A stretch of 64,000 nt of DNA from an uncultured Clostridia bacterium. Lineage in GTDB: Bacteria > Bacillota > Clostridia > TANB77 > CAG-508. Within the stretch, counting starts at the first letter, position 1. Each line of letters opens with the position of its first letter. The stretch is from the NCBI GenBank assembly GCA_934121905.1, contig CAKOVI010000006.1, forward strand, positions 18,554 to 82,553, read 5' to 3'. The position numbers and the translations under genes are program-made. The notes beneath the pieces were generated by a model. It was not told where the DNA came from, did no database searches, and worked only from the letters and a program-made list of their open reading frames with translations. This document shows positions 1 to 9,040 of this stretch, piece by piece.

Positions 1-1741
1 TTAATTCTCTATAAAAGTTGATTGCTCCTTTATATGTGTTTATATCTTCTAAGTCTACATCTACCATTTTTAGTAATTCAACTGCTTTTTTAGTACATCC
101 TTGTTTTAGCATATCTATATATTTTTCCACATACCCTTCTTTTCCAGCTAATATATTTGTTGCTATAATTATTGCTGCAGATACTCCTGTTGCATATTTG
201 TAGACATAAAACGGTGTATAGAAATGAGGTATTCTTGCCCATTCATATTTAATTTGTTCATCTATTATGCAATCTTTTCCAAAATATTCTTCATTTAGTT
301 CATAATAAATTTCTGATAAATCTTCTGATGATAAAACATTTCTATTTTCTATTTTTTCGTGAACATTTTTTTCAAACTCGGCAAACATTGCTTGTCTAAA
401 CAACGTTGCTCTTATCATCTCAAGTAATTCATATATAATTTCTGCTTTTTTATTTTTATCTGTTTCATTATTTATTTGATATTTAGCAAGTAATATTTCA
501 TTTGTTGTAGATGCAATTTCTGCTACCATTATAGTATAATTTGCATCAATTACATTTTGTGTTTTATTTGAATAATAAGAATGCATAGAATGACCTAATT
601 CGTGAGCTATAGTGCTTACATCTCTTTTTTTACCTACGAAATTATCCAAAACAAAAGGATGAACTCCATAAACTCCCATACTGTAAGCTCCACCTCTCTT
701 GTTAGATTTTGGATAAACATCTATCCATCTGTTATTAAATGCCTCATTTAATTTATTTATATATTCTTCCCCTAAAACTTGCAAAGCCTTTAAAACTTCA
801 TTTTTAGCATCATCAAAAGATATATCGTCATCCTGAACCTCAATTGGATTAACATATACATCATATATATGTATCTCGTCCTTTTTTAATAACTCTTTTT
901 TTAATTTAATAAATTCGTGATTGGCACTCATTTCGTTATGTACAGCATTAATTAAGCTATTATATACCTTTAAATTTGAGTCATCATTTTCTACTGCTTT
1001 TTCCAATGATGAAGAATATTTACGTAATTTTGCAGTTATTGTATCTTGTTTAACTCTTGATATATAAAGTTCTCCAATTGTATTTAAAAATTCCTTATAT
1101 TTTTTATACATTAAATCAAATGCTTGTTTTCTTACATTTTCATTTTTACTTTTTAAGAAAATAGTATAATTACTATCTGTCATCTCCTGCTCTTTACCAT
1201 TTTCGTCTTTTATGTTTCCAAATTTGAATTCTGTATTTGTTAAAATATCATAGGTATTTTCACTGTTATTAAAAATTTCCGAATAATTTGCTAATAAATT
1301 TTCTTCTTCTTTTGATAAAATATGTGCCTTTTTTTCAATTATTTCTTTTATTAATCTTTCATATCGTTTAAGTTCATTATTTTCATCTAAATATTTTAGT
1401 AATAAATCTGTATCAATATCTGTTATTTCAGGTGTTATAAAAGATGTGGTTTTCTCAAATTCTGTTCCTATTCCCTCACATTTTTTAAATAATTTTATGT
1501 TTTCACTATTTGCCATATCTAAATGAAACTTTAGCATCCCATATGCATATATTTTTTCATAATATTCTAATGCCTTTTCATAATTTCTATAACATTGATA
1601 GATATTTTCTGAACTATTAGATAATTTTCCTTGGTATGCTTTTATTTCATTTAACATTTTATTTAATTTTTCTATTTCTTTCTCGAATTCTTCTTTTGTT
1701 TTGAATATATCTGTTAAATTCCAAGTATATTTTTCTTCCAT
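1..1741 (-). CDS. pepF: Oligoendopeptidase F, M3 family (3' end cut by window edge)
   Basis: Zinc metallopeptidase that cleaves short peptides in the cytoplasm. The frame is open from ATG 1741 to the window edge, about 580 residues, close to the family's usual length of about 600, so only the last residues are missing. The HELGH zinc motif lies at residues 380-384, followed by the expected downstream glutamate region (IMVAEIAST). The N-terminus reads MEEKYTWNLTDIF, typical of the family. It is transcribed away from spoVFB. Family assignment is firm; peptide specificity cannot be read from sequence. Confidence 0.95.
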   Translation of the reverse strand, partial: MEEKYTWNLTDIFKTKEEFEKEIEKLNKMLNEIKAYQGKLSNSSENIYQCYRNYEKALEYYEKIYAYGMLKFHLDMANSENIKLFKKCEGIGTEFEKTTSFITPEITDIDTDLLLKYLDENNELKRYERLIKEIIEKKAHILSKEEENLLANYSEIFNNSENTYDILTNTEFKFGNIKDENGKEQEMTDSNYTIFLKSKNENVRKQAFDLMYKKYKEFLNTIGELYISRVKQDTITAKLRKYSSSLEKAVENDDSNLKVYNSLINAVHNEMSANHEFIKLKKELLKKDEIHIYDVYVNPIEVQDDDISFDDAKNEVLKALQVLGEEYINKLNEAFNNRWIDVYPKSNKRGGAYSMGVYGVHPFVLDNFVGKKRDVSTIAHELGHSMHSYYSNKTQNVIDANYTIMVAEIASTTNEILLAKYQINNETDKNKKAEIIYELLEMIRATLFRQAMFAEFEKNVHEKIENRNVLSSEDLSEIYYELNEEYFGKDCIIDEQIKYEWARIPHFYTPFYVYKYATGVSAAIIIATNILAGKEGYVEKYIDMLKQGCTKKAVELLKMVDVDLEDINTYKGAINFYREL

Positions 1742-1760
1742 TTTGTCTTTTTCCTTTCTT

Positions 1761-1821
1761 TGTTCTTTTGGGACCGGTTCTTTTGTAAACATGTTCTTTT
1801 GGGACCGGTTCTTTTGTGAAC
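1761..1821. repeat. Tandem 31-bp repeat with GGGACCGGTTC core
   Basis: Two adjacent units (1761-1790 and 1792-1821) share TGTTCTTTTGGGACCGGTTC followed by TTTTGTRAAC, differing at one position. The GGACCGGTTC core is nearly palindromic and resembles the arm of the hairpin at 2536-2588 (GGGACGGTTCTT). It lies between the divergent pepF and spoVFB genes, so it may be a mobile REP-like unit or a regulatory site; nothing in the sequence decides between them. Confidence 0.75.
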
Positions 1822-1954
1822 AAATTTTATCACAATCTATAAATTTTCGCAACCAAAAGATACTTACAAAATTTTACAAATTTCACGCAAAAATTTTGTC
1901 ATAAATTCATATTATATACAAAGATATTTTTTTGAAAGGAGGCTATGATGAATT

Positions 1955-2533
1955 TTGGAAGTTAAAGGTAAAAAAATTGGATTTGTACTTACAGGTTCTT
2001 TCTGTACTTTTAGTAAAACAATTCCTAAAATGAAAGAATTAAAAAAAGCTGGGGCTGATATTATTCCAATTATGTCTTATAATAGTTATGAATTTGATAC
2101 TAAATTTGGTAAAGCTAGCGAATTTATTGATGAAATAAAAAAAATCTCCAAAAAAGACATTATTCACACCATTCAAGGTGCTGAGCCTATTGGTCCTAAG
2201 CATTTAACTGATATTATGATAGTTGCGCCAGCAAGCGGAAATACTATGTCTAAGCTTGCCTGTGATATTATAGATACTCCTGCCTTAATGGCAGTAAAAT
2301 CTCACTTAAGAAATAATTTGCCAGTAGTTATTGCACCTTCTACCAATAATGGTCTTGGTGCTAATTTGGTAAGTATTGGTAGTCTTATTAATCGTAAAAA
2401 TTACTATTTTGTTCCTTTTAAACAGGATAATCCTATTACTAAACCTAGGTCTATTGTTTTTGACCCTGAGTATATTGTTAAAACTGTTGAATATGCTTTG
2501 GATGGAGAGCAGATTGAGCCTATACTTTTGTGA
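1955..2533 (+). CDS. spoVFB: Dipicolinate synthase subunit B
   Basis: Flavoprotein-like subunit of dipicolinate synthase, which makes the spore-core chelator dipicolinic acid in the mother cell. The 192-residue protein has the family motifs TGSFCTF near the N-terminus, PASGNTMSKLA in the middle and APSTNNGLG. The likely start is TTG 1955: upstream in-frame codons hit TGA at 1949. The two ATGs at 1945 and 1948 are in another frame and open only a five- or six-codon ORF ending TAA just after the TTG. AAAGGAGG sits at 1935-1942. Subunit A (spoVFA), usually directly upstream, is absent from the window. Confidence 0.92.
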   Translation: MEVKGKKIGFVLTGSFCTFSKTIPKMKELKKAGADIIPIMSYNSYEFDTKFGKASEFIDEIKKISKKDIIHTIQGAEPIGPKHLTDIMIVAPASGNTMSKLACDIIDTPALMAVKSHLRNNLPVVIAPSTNNGLGANLVSIGSLINRKNYYFVPFKQDNPITKPRSIVFDPEYIVKTVEYALDGEQIEPILL

Positions 2534-2535
2534 TT

Positions 2536-2588
2536 TTTCTGATTGGGGACGGTTCTTGTAGCTCAAAAGAACCGTCCCCAATCAGAAA
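2536..2588. repeat. Perfect 22-bp hairpin, REP-like, possible terminator
   Basis: Arms 2536-2557 and 2567-2588 are exact reverse complements around the loop GTAGCTCAA, with core GGGGACGGTTCTT. It starts directly after the spoVFB stop codon, so it may end that transcript, but it is longer and more GC-rich than other terminators here and lacks a clean T-run. Similar GGGGACGGTTC palindromes are recalled as dispersed elements in other Clostridia. Confidence 0.85.
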
Positions 2589-2685
2589 TTTTCACCTCTT
2601 TTTATCGTTATACGATATTTTCTGGTGAAAATCTATGGTATATTTTATTTTTATTTGTACATAATTAATTTAGGTGGTGATTATT

Positions 2686-2859
2686 ATGACAAGCAAAGAG
2701 CTATTATATGTTGAGGATGCTATTTCACATGAAAAATTTATGAAGAATAATAGTAATAAAACATCAACTAAATTATTAGATGTTAATCTTTCTTCTTATG
2801 TAAAAGAACTTGAGAATAAGCATGCTGAATTATCTAATAAGTTTTTAAATTTATTATAA
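2686..2859 (+). CDS. Small spore coat-associated protein (CotF-like N-terminal half)
   Basis: 57 residues beginning MTSKELLYVEDAISHEKFM, the pattern seen at the start of clostridial CotF-family coat proteins. ATG 2686 is preferred over upstream GTG codons because AGGTGG lies at 2672-2677, a normal spacing away. The CotF gene follows 13 bases downstream, so the two are probably one sporulation transcript. The family call rests on motif recall and is moderately secure. Confidence 0.72.
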   Translation: MTSKELLYVEDAISHEKFMKNNSNKTSTKLLDVNLSSYVKELENKHAELSNKFLNLL

Positions 2860-2872
2860 AGGAGAGATTATT

Positions 2873-3118
2873 ATGGAAGATAAAGAATTAATGGAAGATG
2901 AATTGTTAGTTATTAAAGGTGTTTGTGATTTATATCTTCACGGTGCATTAGAGTCTACTACAACTGAGGTTCATACTGCTTTTAAGGATGCTTTAAATAC
3001 TTCTTTGGATATTCAAAATAAAATTTATAATTTGATGGCTGAAAAAGGTTGGTATAAAACTGATGTGGCAGAACAGAATAAAATTGATGCTGCTAAGGTT
3101 AAGTTTCAGAATCAATAG
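2873..3118 (+). CDS. CotF-family spore coat protein
   Basis: 81-residue helical protein. The C-terminal segment MAEKGWYKTDVAEQNKI matches the CotF signature (KGWY followed by an EQ-rich helix). ATG 2873 is preceded by AAAGGAGAG. It forms a pair with the preceding small coat protein. Expected to be made in the mother cell and deposited on the spore coat; the precise layer is unknown. Confidence 0.85.
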   Translation: MEDKELMEDELLVIKGVCDLYLHGALESTTTEVHTAFKDALNTSLDIQNKIYNLMAEKGWYKTDVAEQNKIDAAKVKFQNQ

Positions 3119-3125
3119 TAAATAG

Positions 3126-3164
3126 AGCTAGATATTTTTCATATATATCTAGCTTTATTTTTTA
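3126..3164. terminator. Bidirectional terminator between cotF and the alcohol dehydrogenase gene
   Basis: Arms AGCTAGATAT (3126-3135) and ATATCTAGCT (3145-3154) with a T-rich tail on the plus strand; it separates two convergent genes. Confidence 0.85.
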
Positions 3165-3172
3165 TATAAATC

Positions 3173-4339
3173 CTATTCAGCTGCTCTTCTGAATAATTCT
3201 ATAAATTCTTCTTTTGAAACCTCTCTAGGATTTCCTGGTTTGCAAGGATCTTGCATGGCTTTTTCAGCAAGCATTTCAAAATCTTCTGCTTTTGCACCAT
3301 AATCAGTGATTTTTTGAGTTACACCAACTGATTTAGATAATTCAGAAATCATCCATACAAATGTATTTATAACATCTTGGTCATTTAGGTGAGCCGCATC
3401 TGGTCTACCAATTTCGCATAAGATTTCTCTAAATCTTTGAGCTGTTTCTGGATTTTCTCCATTAAATCTCATAACTGTTGGTAATAACATTGCATTAGCA
3501 ATTCCGTGTGGAGTGTCATATACAGCACCTAATTGGTGAGCCATTGAGTGAACAATTCCTAGTCCAACATTTGAGAATCCCATTCCTGCTATATATTGAG
3601 CATATCCCATTTTTTCAATTGCTTCTGGATCTTTGTCATTTACAGCTTTAGTTAAATTTTCAAATATTAATTTTATAGCCTTCATATGGAACATATCTGA
3701 CATTAAATTATGTGCTTTTGTAATATACCCTTCAACTGCATGTGTTAATGCATCTAATCCTGTTGCAGCAGCTAAGCCTTTTGGCATTGATGCCATAAGT
3801 TCTGTATCTACAATAGCAATTATTGGAATATCATGTGGGTCTACACATACCATTTTTATTTTTCTTTCTTCATCTGTTATTACATAGTTGATTGTAACTT
3901 CTGCTGCAGTTCCAGCAGTTGTTGGCATTGCAATAACTGGCATACCTTTGTTAACTGTATTTGATAATCCATTTAATGATCTAATATCACTTCTATCTGG
4001 ATTGGTCATTACTATTGATATTCCTTTTGCAGTATCCATACTTGAACCACCACCAACAGCAACTATTAAGTCAGCTCCTGATTGTTTGCATGCTTCTACT
4101 CCATCTAATACGTTTTTTATTGTAGGATTTGGTTTTATTTCTGAATATAATGTATATTCTATATTAGCTTTTTTTAGCTCTTCTTCTACTTTTGCAGCTA
4201 CTCCTGCTTCTACTAAAGATTTATCAGATACTAAAAATACTTTTTTAAATCCTCTCTTTGTAATTTCTTCTGCAAGTACTTCTCTTGCGCCATTTCCAAA
4301 ATATGATGTTTCATTTAAAACAAATTTTGTTGTTGACAT
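3173..4339 (-). CDS. fucO: Iron-containing alcohol dehydrogenase, lactaldehyde reductase type
   Basis: Group III NAD(P)-dependent alcohol dehydrogenase, 388 residues. It aligns by eye with E. coli FucO through the whole length: nucleotide-binding GGGSSMDT at 96-103, TTAGTAAEVTINYVIT at about 140-155, and metal ligands D196, H200, H264 and H278. FucO reduces lactaldehyde to 1,2-propanediol, but members of this family also act on butanol or ethanol, so the substrate here is inferred. It stands alone with its own start signal (AAAGGAGAAATAAAA before ATG 4339). Confidence 0.85.
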   Translation of the reverse strand: MSTTKFVLNETSYFGNGAREVLAEEITKRGFKKVFLVSDKSLVEAGVAAKVEEELKKANIEYTLYSEIKPNPTIKNVLDGVEACKQSGADLIVAVGGGSSMDTAKGISIVMTNPDRSDIRSLNGLSNTVNKGMPVIAMPTTAGTAAEVTINYVITDEERKIKMVCVDPHDIPIIAIVDTELMASMPKGLAAATGLDALTHAVEGYITKAHNLMSDMFHMKAIKLIFENLTKAVNDKDPEAIEKMGYAQYIAGMGFSNVGLGIVHSMAHQLGAVYDTPHGIANAMLLPTVMRFNGENPETAQRFREILCEIGRPDAAHLNDQDVINTFVWMISELSKSVGVTQKITDYGAKAEDFEMLAEKAMQDPCKPGNPREVSKEEFIELFRRAAE

Positions 4340-4431
4340 TTTTATTTCTCCTTTCGTATTTTTGTGATTTGTATTTTACAGTTATCATTATAGCATATTG
4401 AAATAAAATTACAAGATTTTTTTATAAATTA

Positions 4432-4469
4432 CAAAAAATACCCAACAGGTCTCAGTTTAGAACCTATTG
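4432..4469 (-). terminator. Terminator after the RNA methylase gene
   Basis: On the minus strand the arms CAATAGGT and ACCTGTTG pair (one G-U), followed by GGTATTTTTTG. Confidence 0.75.
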
Positions 4470-4480
4470 AGTATAATATA

Positions 4481-5372
4481 TTATTTTTCTTTTCGAATTT
4501 TAGCTACAAAAAATCCTTCAAATAATTCATTTGGAGCAACTACTGCTACATCTTTTAACTTACTTAGTAAGCATTCAATCTCTTGATCTAAATCAACTGG
4601 CACAAGACTAGCCTTAAACTCCTTTAAAACCTTTTCTATAACCTCTTCATTTTCTTTTACCAAAATAGAACACGTAGAATAAACCATCTCTCCTCCAGGT
4701 TTTAAAATTTTTAAGGCTTTTCTTAGTAATCTTTCCTGTGTCTTTTTAGATTTTTGAACCAATTCCCAAGTAAAATTACTCTTAAAAACATTATCTGTTC
4801 CACTTCCACTGCAAGGTGCATCAAGTAGGATTTTATCAAAAGAAAAGAAATCACTTAAAGTTCCGGCATCTTCTAGCATTACATTTACCATACTTGCTCC
4901 TTGCTTTTCTAGATTATATTTAAGCTTTTCTCCTCTTATTTTATTTCTCTCGCAAGCAGTAATATATGCTTTATTTCCAGACAAAGCTGCCATCTCGGTT
5001 GTTTTTCCTCCGAGGTGCTGCAGCCATATCTAGTATATTTTCTTGTGGTTTTGGATTTAATACTAATGGTGGTAACATTGATGACAAACTCTGCAAATAA
5101 ATCTTACCTTGCTTATATATTTCTAATTCTTTAATTCTTTCTTCTTTTACATTTTCTATTATAAAAGCATCCTTATACCAATTTACAGTCTTAAAACTTA
5201 TATTTTCAGCTTCTAAAACTGTTTTAATTTCTGTAGTATTAGATTTTATTGTGTTTACCCTTAAAGTTACTTTTTTAGTTTTCATCAGATTGCAAATTAT
5301 ATTTTCTTTAATTTCTTTGCCATATTGCTCTATTAGAAGTTTTTCAAAAAATTTCGGTACCACTTTTTCCAT
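4481..5372 (-). pseudogene. NOL1/NOP2/sun-family RNA m5C methyltransferase, single frameshift
   Basis: SAM-dependent cytosine-C5 methylase, probably acting on 16S rRNA (RsmB/RsmF-like, without the NusB-like N-terminal domain). Two overlapping frames make one protein: the first from ATG 5372 (AGGAGGTGAAAC upstream) ends DMAAAP and runs out of frame; the second holds the DAPCSGSGT and STCSI catalytic cysteine motifs to 4481. An extra base at about 5012 breaks the SAM motif that should read DMAAAPGGKTTEMAAL. It is either a real inactivation or a base-calling error. The gene follows the MATE fusion by 20 bases and is probably cotranscribed. Confidence 0.88.
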
Positions 5373-5392
5373 CAATGTTTCACCTCCTACAT

Positions 5393-7393
5393 TTAAGCTA
5401 AAAGTGCTTTTTCTTTTATCATTTTGCAAATTAAATCTGCCGCTTTTTCTACACCTAAACTATCACTATTTATACAAATATCATAATTTTCTGGATTGTT
5501 CCAATCTTTTTCTGTATAATATTTATAATGATTTGCTCTTAATTTGTTTATTCTATTTATTTCTTTTTCAGCTTTATTTTTATCTAATCCATAAATATTA
5601 GTTGTTCTTTTTATTTTATTTTCCATATTGCTATAAACAAATACTTTAAATACATTTTTGTTTTCTTTTAATATAAAGTCTGCACATCTACCAACTATTA
5701 CACAAGAATTTTCGCTTGCAACTTTTTTAATTAATTCAGATTCTTTTATAAATAATTCATCTGAATTGCTTAATCCTGAATAATAACCATTATTTAGAGT
5801 TTCTAAAGCTCCTCTTTTTTGTTCATTGTTTTCGATGTACTCTGAAGAAAGTCCTGTTTCTTCTGCTAATTTTGCAACAAACTCTTTATCATATAATTTA
5901 ATTCCAAGTTTTTCTGCAACTAATTTTCCAATATACCTTCCACCTGAACCATATTCTCTAGAAAGTGTTATTATAACTTGGTTTTCTAAATTAGCATTAA
6001 CTTTCACTTCTTCTTTCTTTGCCTTAGTCTCTGCACCGTTTGCTTTTAAAAGTTTTACTTCTCTAATCAATAAAATTGCAGCTAATATAAATGCTATTCC
6101 ATCTGCTACAGGTCCTGCATATAAAACGCCCATTAAACCAAATATATGACTTAAAATTATCATAGATGGTATTAATATAACAATTTGTCTTGAAAGTGAT
6201 AATATTGCACTTTTGGTACTTTTTCCAATTGCCTGGAAGAATATTCCTGATGGTATTTGTATACCATTAAATATACATAAAAATAGATATGTTCTAAACG
6301 CTAAACACGCAAATTCCATATAATTTTCGTCTCCACTACCAAATATTGCTATTAATTTATCTGGTATTGTTTGGAATAATATGAATGCTATTGTACTTAT
6401 TACTAAACTTGAACCTAACACTATTTTTAGAGCTTGTTTTACTCTATCATATTTTCTAGCACCATAATTATATCCAAATATTGGTTGACTTCCTGCTGCA
6501 ATACCTATTATTATACTATTTAGTATTTGGCTTATTTTCATAACTATTCCAAGTACTGTAATTGGTATTTCAGCACCATATTTACTCTCTGCTCCTGCTT
6601 TTCCTAATAGGTTGTTTTCTGCTGTCATAACACATACTATACTCATTTGTGTTATAAAACTGCTTATTCCTAATGCAGATACTTTTTTACATACATTTGA
6701 TTTTAATTTTATACTATCTCTATCTAATTTTATAGATTTAAATCTTTTAATATATGCTACATTTAATACAAATGTTAAAATTTGACTTATAACTGTTGCA
6801 ATTGCTGCACCTGCAACTCCTTTATGAAATACAAATATAAATATTGGGTCTAGTATTGTATTTAATATTGCTCCTGCAAGCATTGATGCCATTGAATATT
6901 TTGGACTTCCATCTGCTCTTATTATTGAGTTTAATGTTGTTCCTATCATTGAGAATGGGAATCCTATTGCTATTATTCGTCCATATGTCATTGCATAATC
7001 TTTCAAATTATCTGTACATCCAAATATCTTTAAAAATACTGGTAAAAATATTAATGTTACTGCACAAAATATTACTGATGTAATTACACATAATGCAATT
7101 CCATTTCCTATACCGATTTTTGCTTCATCTTTTTTCTTTTCACCTAGTTTTAAGCTTAAATATGCTGATGCTCCATCTCCAAACATTAGTGAAAATGCTA
7201 ATCCTATCATTACTAATGGGAATACTACGTTTGTTGCTCCATTTCCTAAATATCCTACCCCTTGACCTATGAATATTTGGTCTACTATGTTGTATAGCGA
7301 ATTTACAAGTAGAGATATTATGCACGGAATAGAAAATTTTTTGATTAGTTTACTTATTTTTTCTTTTCCTAATATGTTTTCTTCTTGTTCCAT
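5393..7393 (-). CDS. MATE efflux transporter fused to a cytidylate-kinase-like domain
   Basis: 666 residues. Residues 1 to about 450 form a twelve-helix MATE transporter (cation-coupled drug/metabolite export). After a charged linker the C-terminal 190 residues start QVIITLSREYGSGGRYIGK, the P-loop of the cytidylate-kinase-like family (Cytidylate_kin2), and keep the CVIVGRCAD segment. No frameshift or start codon separates the halves. What the cytoplasmic kinase domain phosphorylates is unknown; a regulatory role is a guess. It has a near-perfect promoter upstream. Confidence 0.92.
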   Translation of the reverse strand: MEQEENILGKEKISKLIKKFSIPCIISLLVNSLYNIVDQIFIGQGVGYLGNGATNVVFPLVMIGLAFSLMFGDGASAYLSLKLGEKKKDEAKIGIGNGIALCVITSVIFCAVTLIFLPVFLKIFGCTDNLKDYAMTYGRIIAIGFPFSMIGTTLNSIIRADGSPKYSMASMLAGAILNTILDPIFIFVFHKGVAGAAIATVISQILTFVLNVAYIKRFKSIKLDRDSIKLKSNVCKKVSALGISSFITQMSIVCVMTAENNLLGKAGAESKYGAEIPITVLGIVMKISQILNSIIIGIAAGSQPIFGYNYGARKYDRVKQALKIVLGSSLVISTIAFILFQTIPDKLIAIFGSGDENYMEFACLAFRTYLFLCIFNGIQIPSGIFFQAIGKSTKSAILSLSRQIVILIPSMIILSHIFGLMGVLYAGPVADGIAFILAAILLIREVKLLKANGAETKAKKEEVKVNANLENQVIITLSREYGSGGRYIGKLVAEKLGIKLYDKEFVAKLAEETGLSSEYIENNEQKRGALETLNNGYYSGLSNSDELFIKESELIKKVASENSCVIVGRCADFILKENKNVFKVFVYSNMENKIKRTTNIYGLDKNKAEKEINRINKLRANHYKYYTEKDWNNPENYDICINSDSLGVEKAADLICKMIKEKALLA

Positions 7394-7441
7394 TTTTTCT
7401 CTCCTTCTTTTTTTATTTTTTGCTGTAATAGTACGTGTTCT

Positions 7442-7489
7442 AGGTTAAGTGAACCTTAATATTATACTTTTTTTGGGCGGATTTGTCAA
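7442..7489 (-). promoter_or_regulatory. Consensus sigma-A promoter with adjacent palindrome, upstream of the MATE fusion
   Basis: Minus-strand TTGACA (7484-7489), 17-base spacer, TATAAT (7461-7466). Immediately downstream the AGGTT/AACCT inverted repeat (7442-7456) overlaps the expected transcription start, the position of a repressor operator. Confidence 0.75.
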
Positions 7490-7523
7490 ATAAATTTTCG
7501 TATTTTTTTTTAGAATTTTTCAT

Positions 7524-7566
7524 AAAAAAAGATATAATCACACCTATTTTTGTGCAATTATATCTT
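7524..7566 (-). terminator. Terminator of the coiled-coil gene
   Basis: Arms AAGATATAAT and ATTATATCTT with a T-run on the minus strand. Confidence 0.85.
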
Positions 7567-7571
7567 ATTTT

Positions 7572-7922
7572 TTAATCTGTCATTTCTAATTGTATAAGTC
7601 TTCTATCATGCCAATCTAATGTATTTTCTATTCCCTTTATACGTAAATCTGTTTCTTCAAACTTATCTTTATTCACTTCGCCTAAATCAAATAAAGCCGT
7701 TATTTTATCTGTAAGTTCATATTCCATTTTTACCATGTTTTTTCTTAAACGAACAATTTCTTTTGAATGTTTATCAATTTTCTCTGTAAGTTCATATTCC
7801 ATTCTTGCCATATTTTCTCCTAAGCGAACAAATTCTTTTGAATGTTCACCTAATACATTATTTATTGTTTTTATGTTTTTAGACATTTCTATTAAAAGAC
7901 TATTTCTTTGTTCATCAGTCAT
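7572..7922 (-). CDS. Small coiled-coil protein with an internal repeat
   Basis: 116 residues, no recognised family. Two near-identical segments of about 23 residues (HSKEFVRLGENMARMEYEL and HSKEIVRLRKNMVKMEYEL) lie in tandem, with heptad-like spacing expected of a coiled coil. The end reads LDWHDRRLIQLE, as in small phage-like or haemolysin XhlA-like coiled-coil proteins, though no membrane helix is present. GGAGGAGATAACT precedes ATG 7922. Function unknown. Confidence 0.7.
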   Translation of the reverse strand: MTDEQRNSLLIEMSKNIKTINNVLGEHSKEFVRLGENMARMEYELTEKIDKHSKEIVRLRKNMVKMEYELTDKITALFDLGEVNKDKFEETDLRIKGIENTLDWHDRRLIQLEMTD

Positions 7923-8150
7923 AGTTATCTCCTCCTTTCATATTAAATTTTTCAAATTTACATTTATAAAAAATTCATAGAGATGATAAAAATAATTTTT
8001 GAAACAAAATTTTCTCAAATAAATTAATTGAATAAAGAAAATTTGAAATTACAGTTCACATTATATGTCGAAATTTGTTATTTTGTCAAGTACTTTTCAT
8101 CGCAAATTTCGACATCTTTCGTAAATCAAAATTTCTCTTTAAGACCGTTT

Positions 8151-8897
8151 TTATTCAATCAATTCACTACTACCTGTTAAATAATCTATTTTTATATTTG
8201 GTTGAACATTATATACATATACATTGAATTTTACTTCTTCTCCCCTATCTTCAACAGATTCTGCCTCCATTTGCACTCCATTTGCCACTAAATTATTTTC
8301 TTCAAAAATTGGTGTTACTCTATAAAGTACATGTCCATTTTTCTGTTTTACATACTCTGCAACCTGATTCTCAAATGGAAGCATACCTTCTACATTTAAA
8401 TATCTTGTTCCTGTTATTAGATTCTGTTTATTCGCATTTTCTGCAGTTAGTTGATATCCTATTAAATGACATCTATTGTACAAATATTTTCCTTCTACAC
8501 AATCATATTTTACAGCATGCCAACCTGTAGGCTTTACTTTGCTTATATCTCCCCTTGCTTCTGTTGGTATCGTTTCTTTCGAAACATTTGCATAAGCTAC
8601 TCCGCATCTTCCCAAACTATCTAATTCACTATATTTTTCAAAACTATTGATATTTAAATCTTCATCTGGAAACTCTGGTTCGTTATTATTTATAATTACA
8701 TATGGTGTTTTCCCATCAAATTCCGGAATATCTTCCAAATTAAATGATGTTTGTATGCTTTCTGTTGCTTGGATATTCTGATTGCTATCTAGGTCTACTC
8801 CATATTTGTTTTCATAATATCCTGCAACAAGTATAATTATTAACGTAATTATGGAAATTATTAAATTATATTTGCTTTTGTATTTCTTTTTACTCAT
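8151..8897 (-). CDS. Secreted or membrane-anchored DNA/RNA non-specific endonuclease
   Basis: 248 residues with one N-terminal hydrophobic helix (residues 12-27), so the catalytic part is outside the cell. The core YNRCHLIGYQL, a variant of the DRGH catalytic motif, followed by NLITGTRYLN and MLPFENQVAEY, matches the EndA/NucA-like endonuclease NS_2 family (DNA-entry nuclease type). The metal-binding asparagine in the downstream helix (FENQVAEY) is present. Role could be nutrient scavenging or DNA uptake. It stands alone. Confidence 0.85.
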   Translation of the reverse strand: MSKKKYKSKYNLIISIITLIIILVAGYYENKYGVDLDSNQNIQATESIQTSFNLEDIPEFDGKTPYVIINNNEPEFPDEDLNINSFEKYSELDSLGRCGVAYANVSKETIPTEARGDISKVKPTGWHAVKYDCVEGKYLYNRCHLIGYQLTAENANKQNLITGTRYLNVEGMLPFENQVAEYVKQKNGHVLYRVTPIFEENNLVANGVQMEAESVEDRGEEVKFNVYVYNVQPNIKIDYLTGSSELIE

Positions 8898-8964
8898 TTT
8901 TCAGCACCCTTTATAAAATTAAAATGATTATATCATTCGAAATTTTATATGTAAATATTTTTTC

Positions 8965-8993
8965 TTGATTTTTTATTAAAAATATTTTATAAT
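8965..8993 (+). promoter_or_regulatory. Sigma-A promoter for the gene at 9041
   Basis: TTGATT (8965-8970), 17-base spacer, TATAAT (8988-8993), about 40 bases before the start codon. Confidence 0.65.
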
Positions 8994-9040
8994 TTATTCA
9001 TATTCTCAATTCCTTAATCTGAAAGGATGTGTATTAATTT

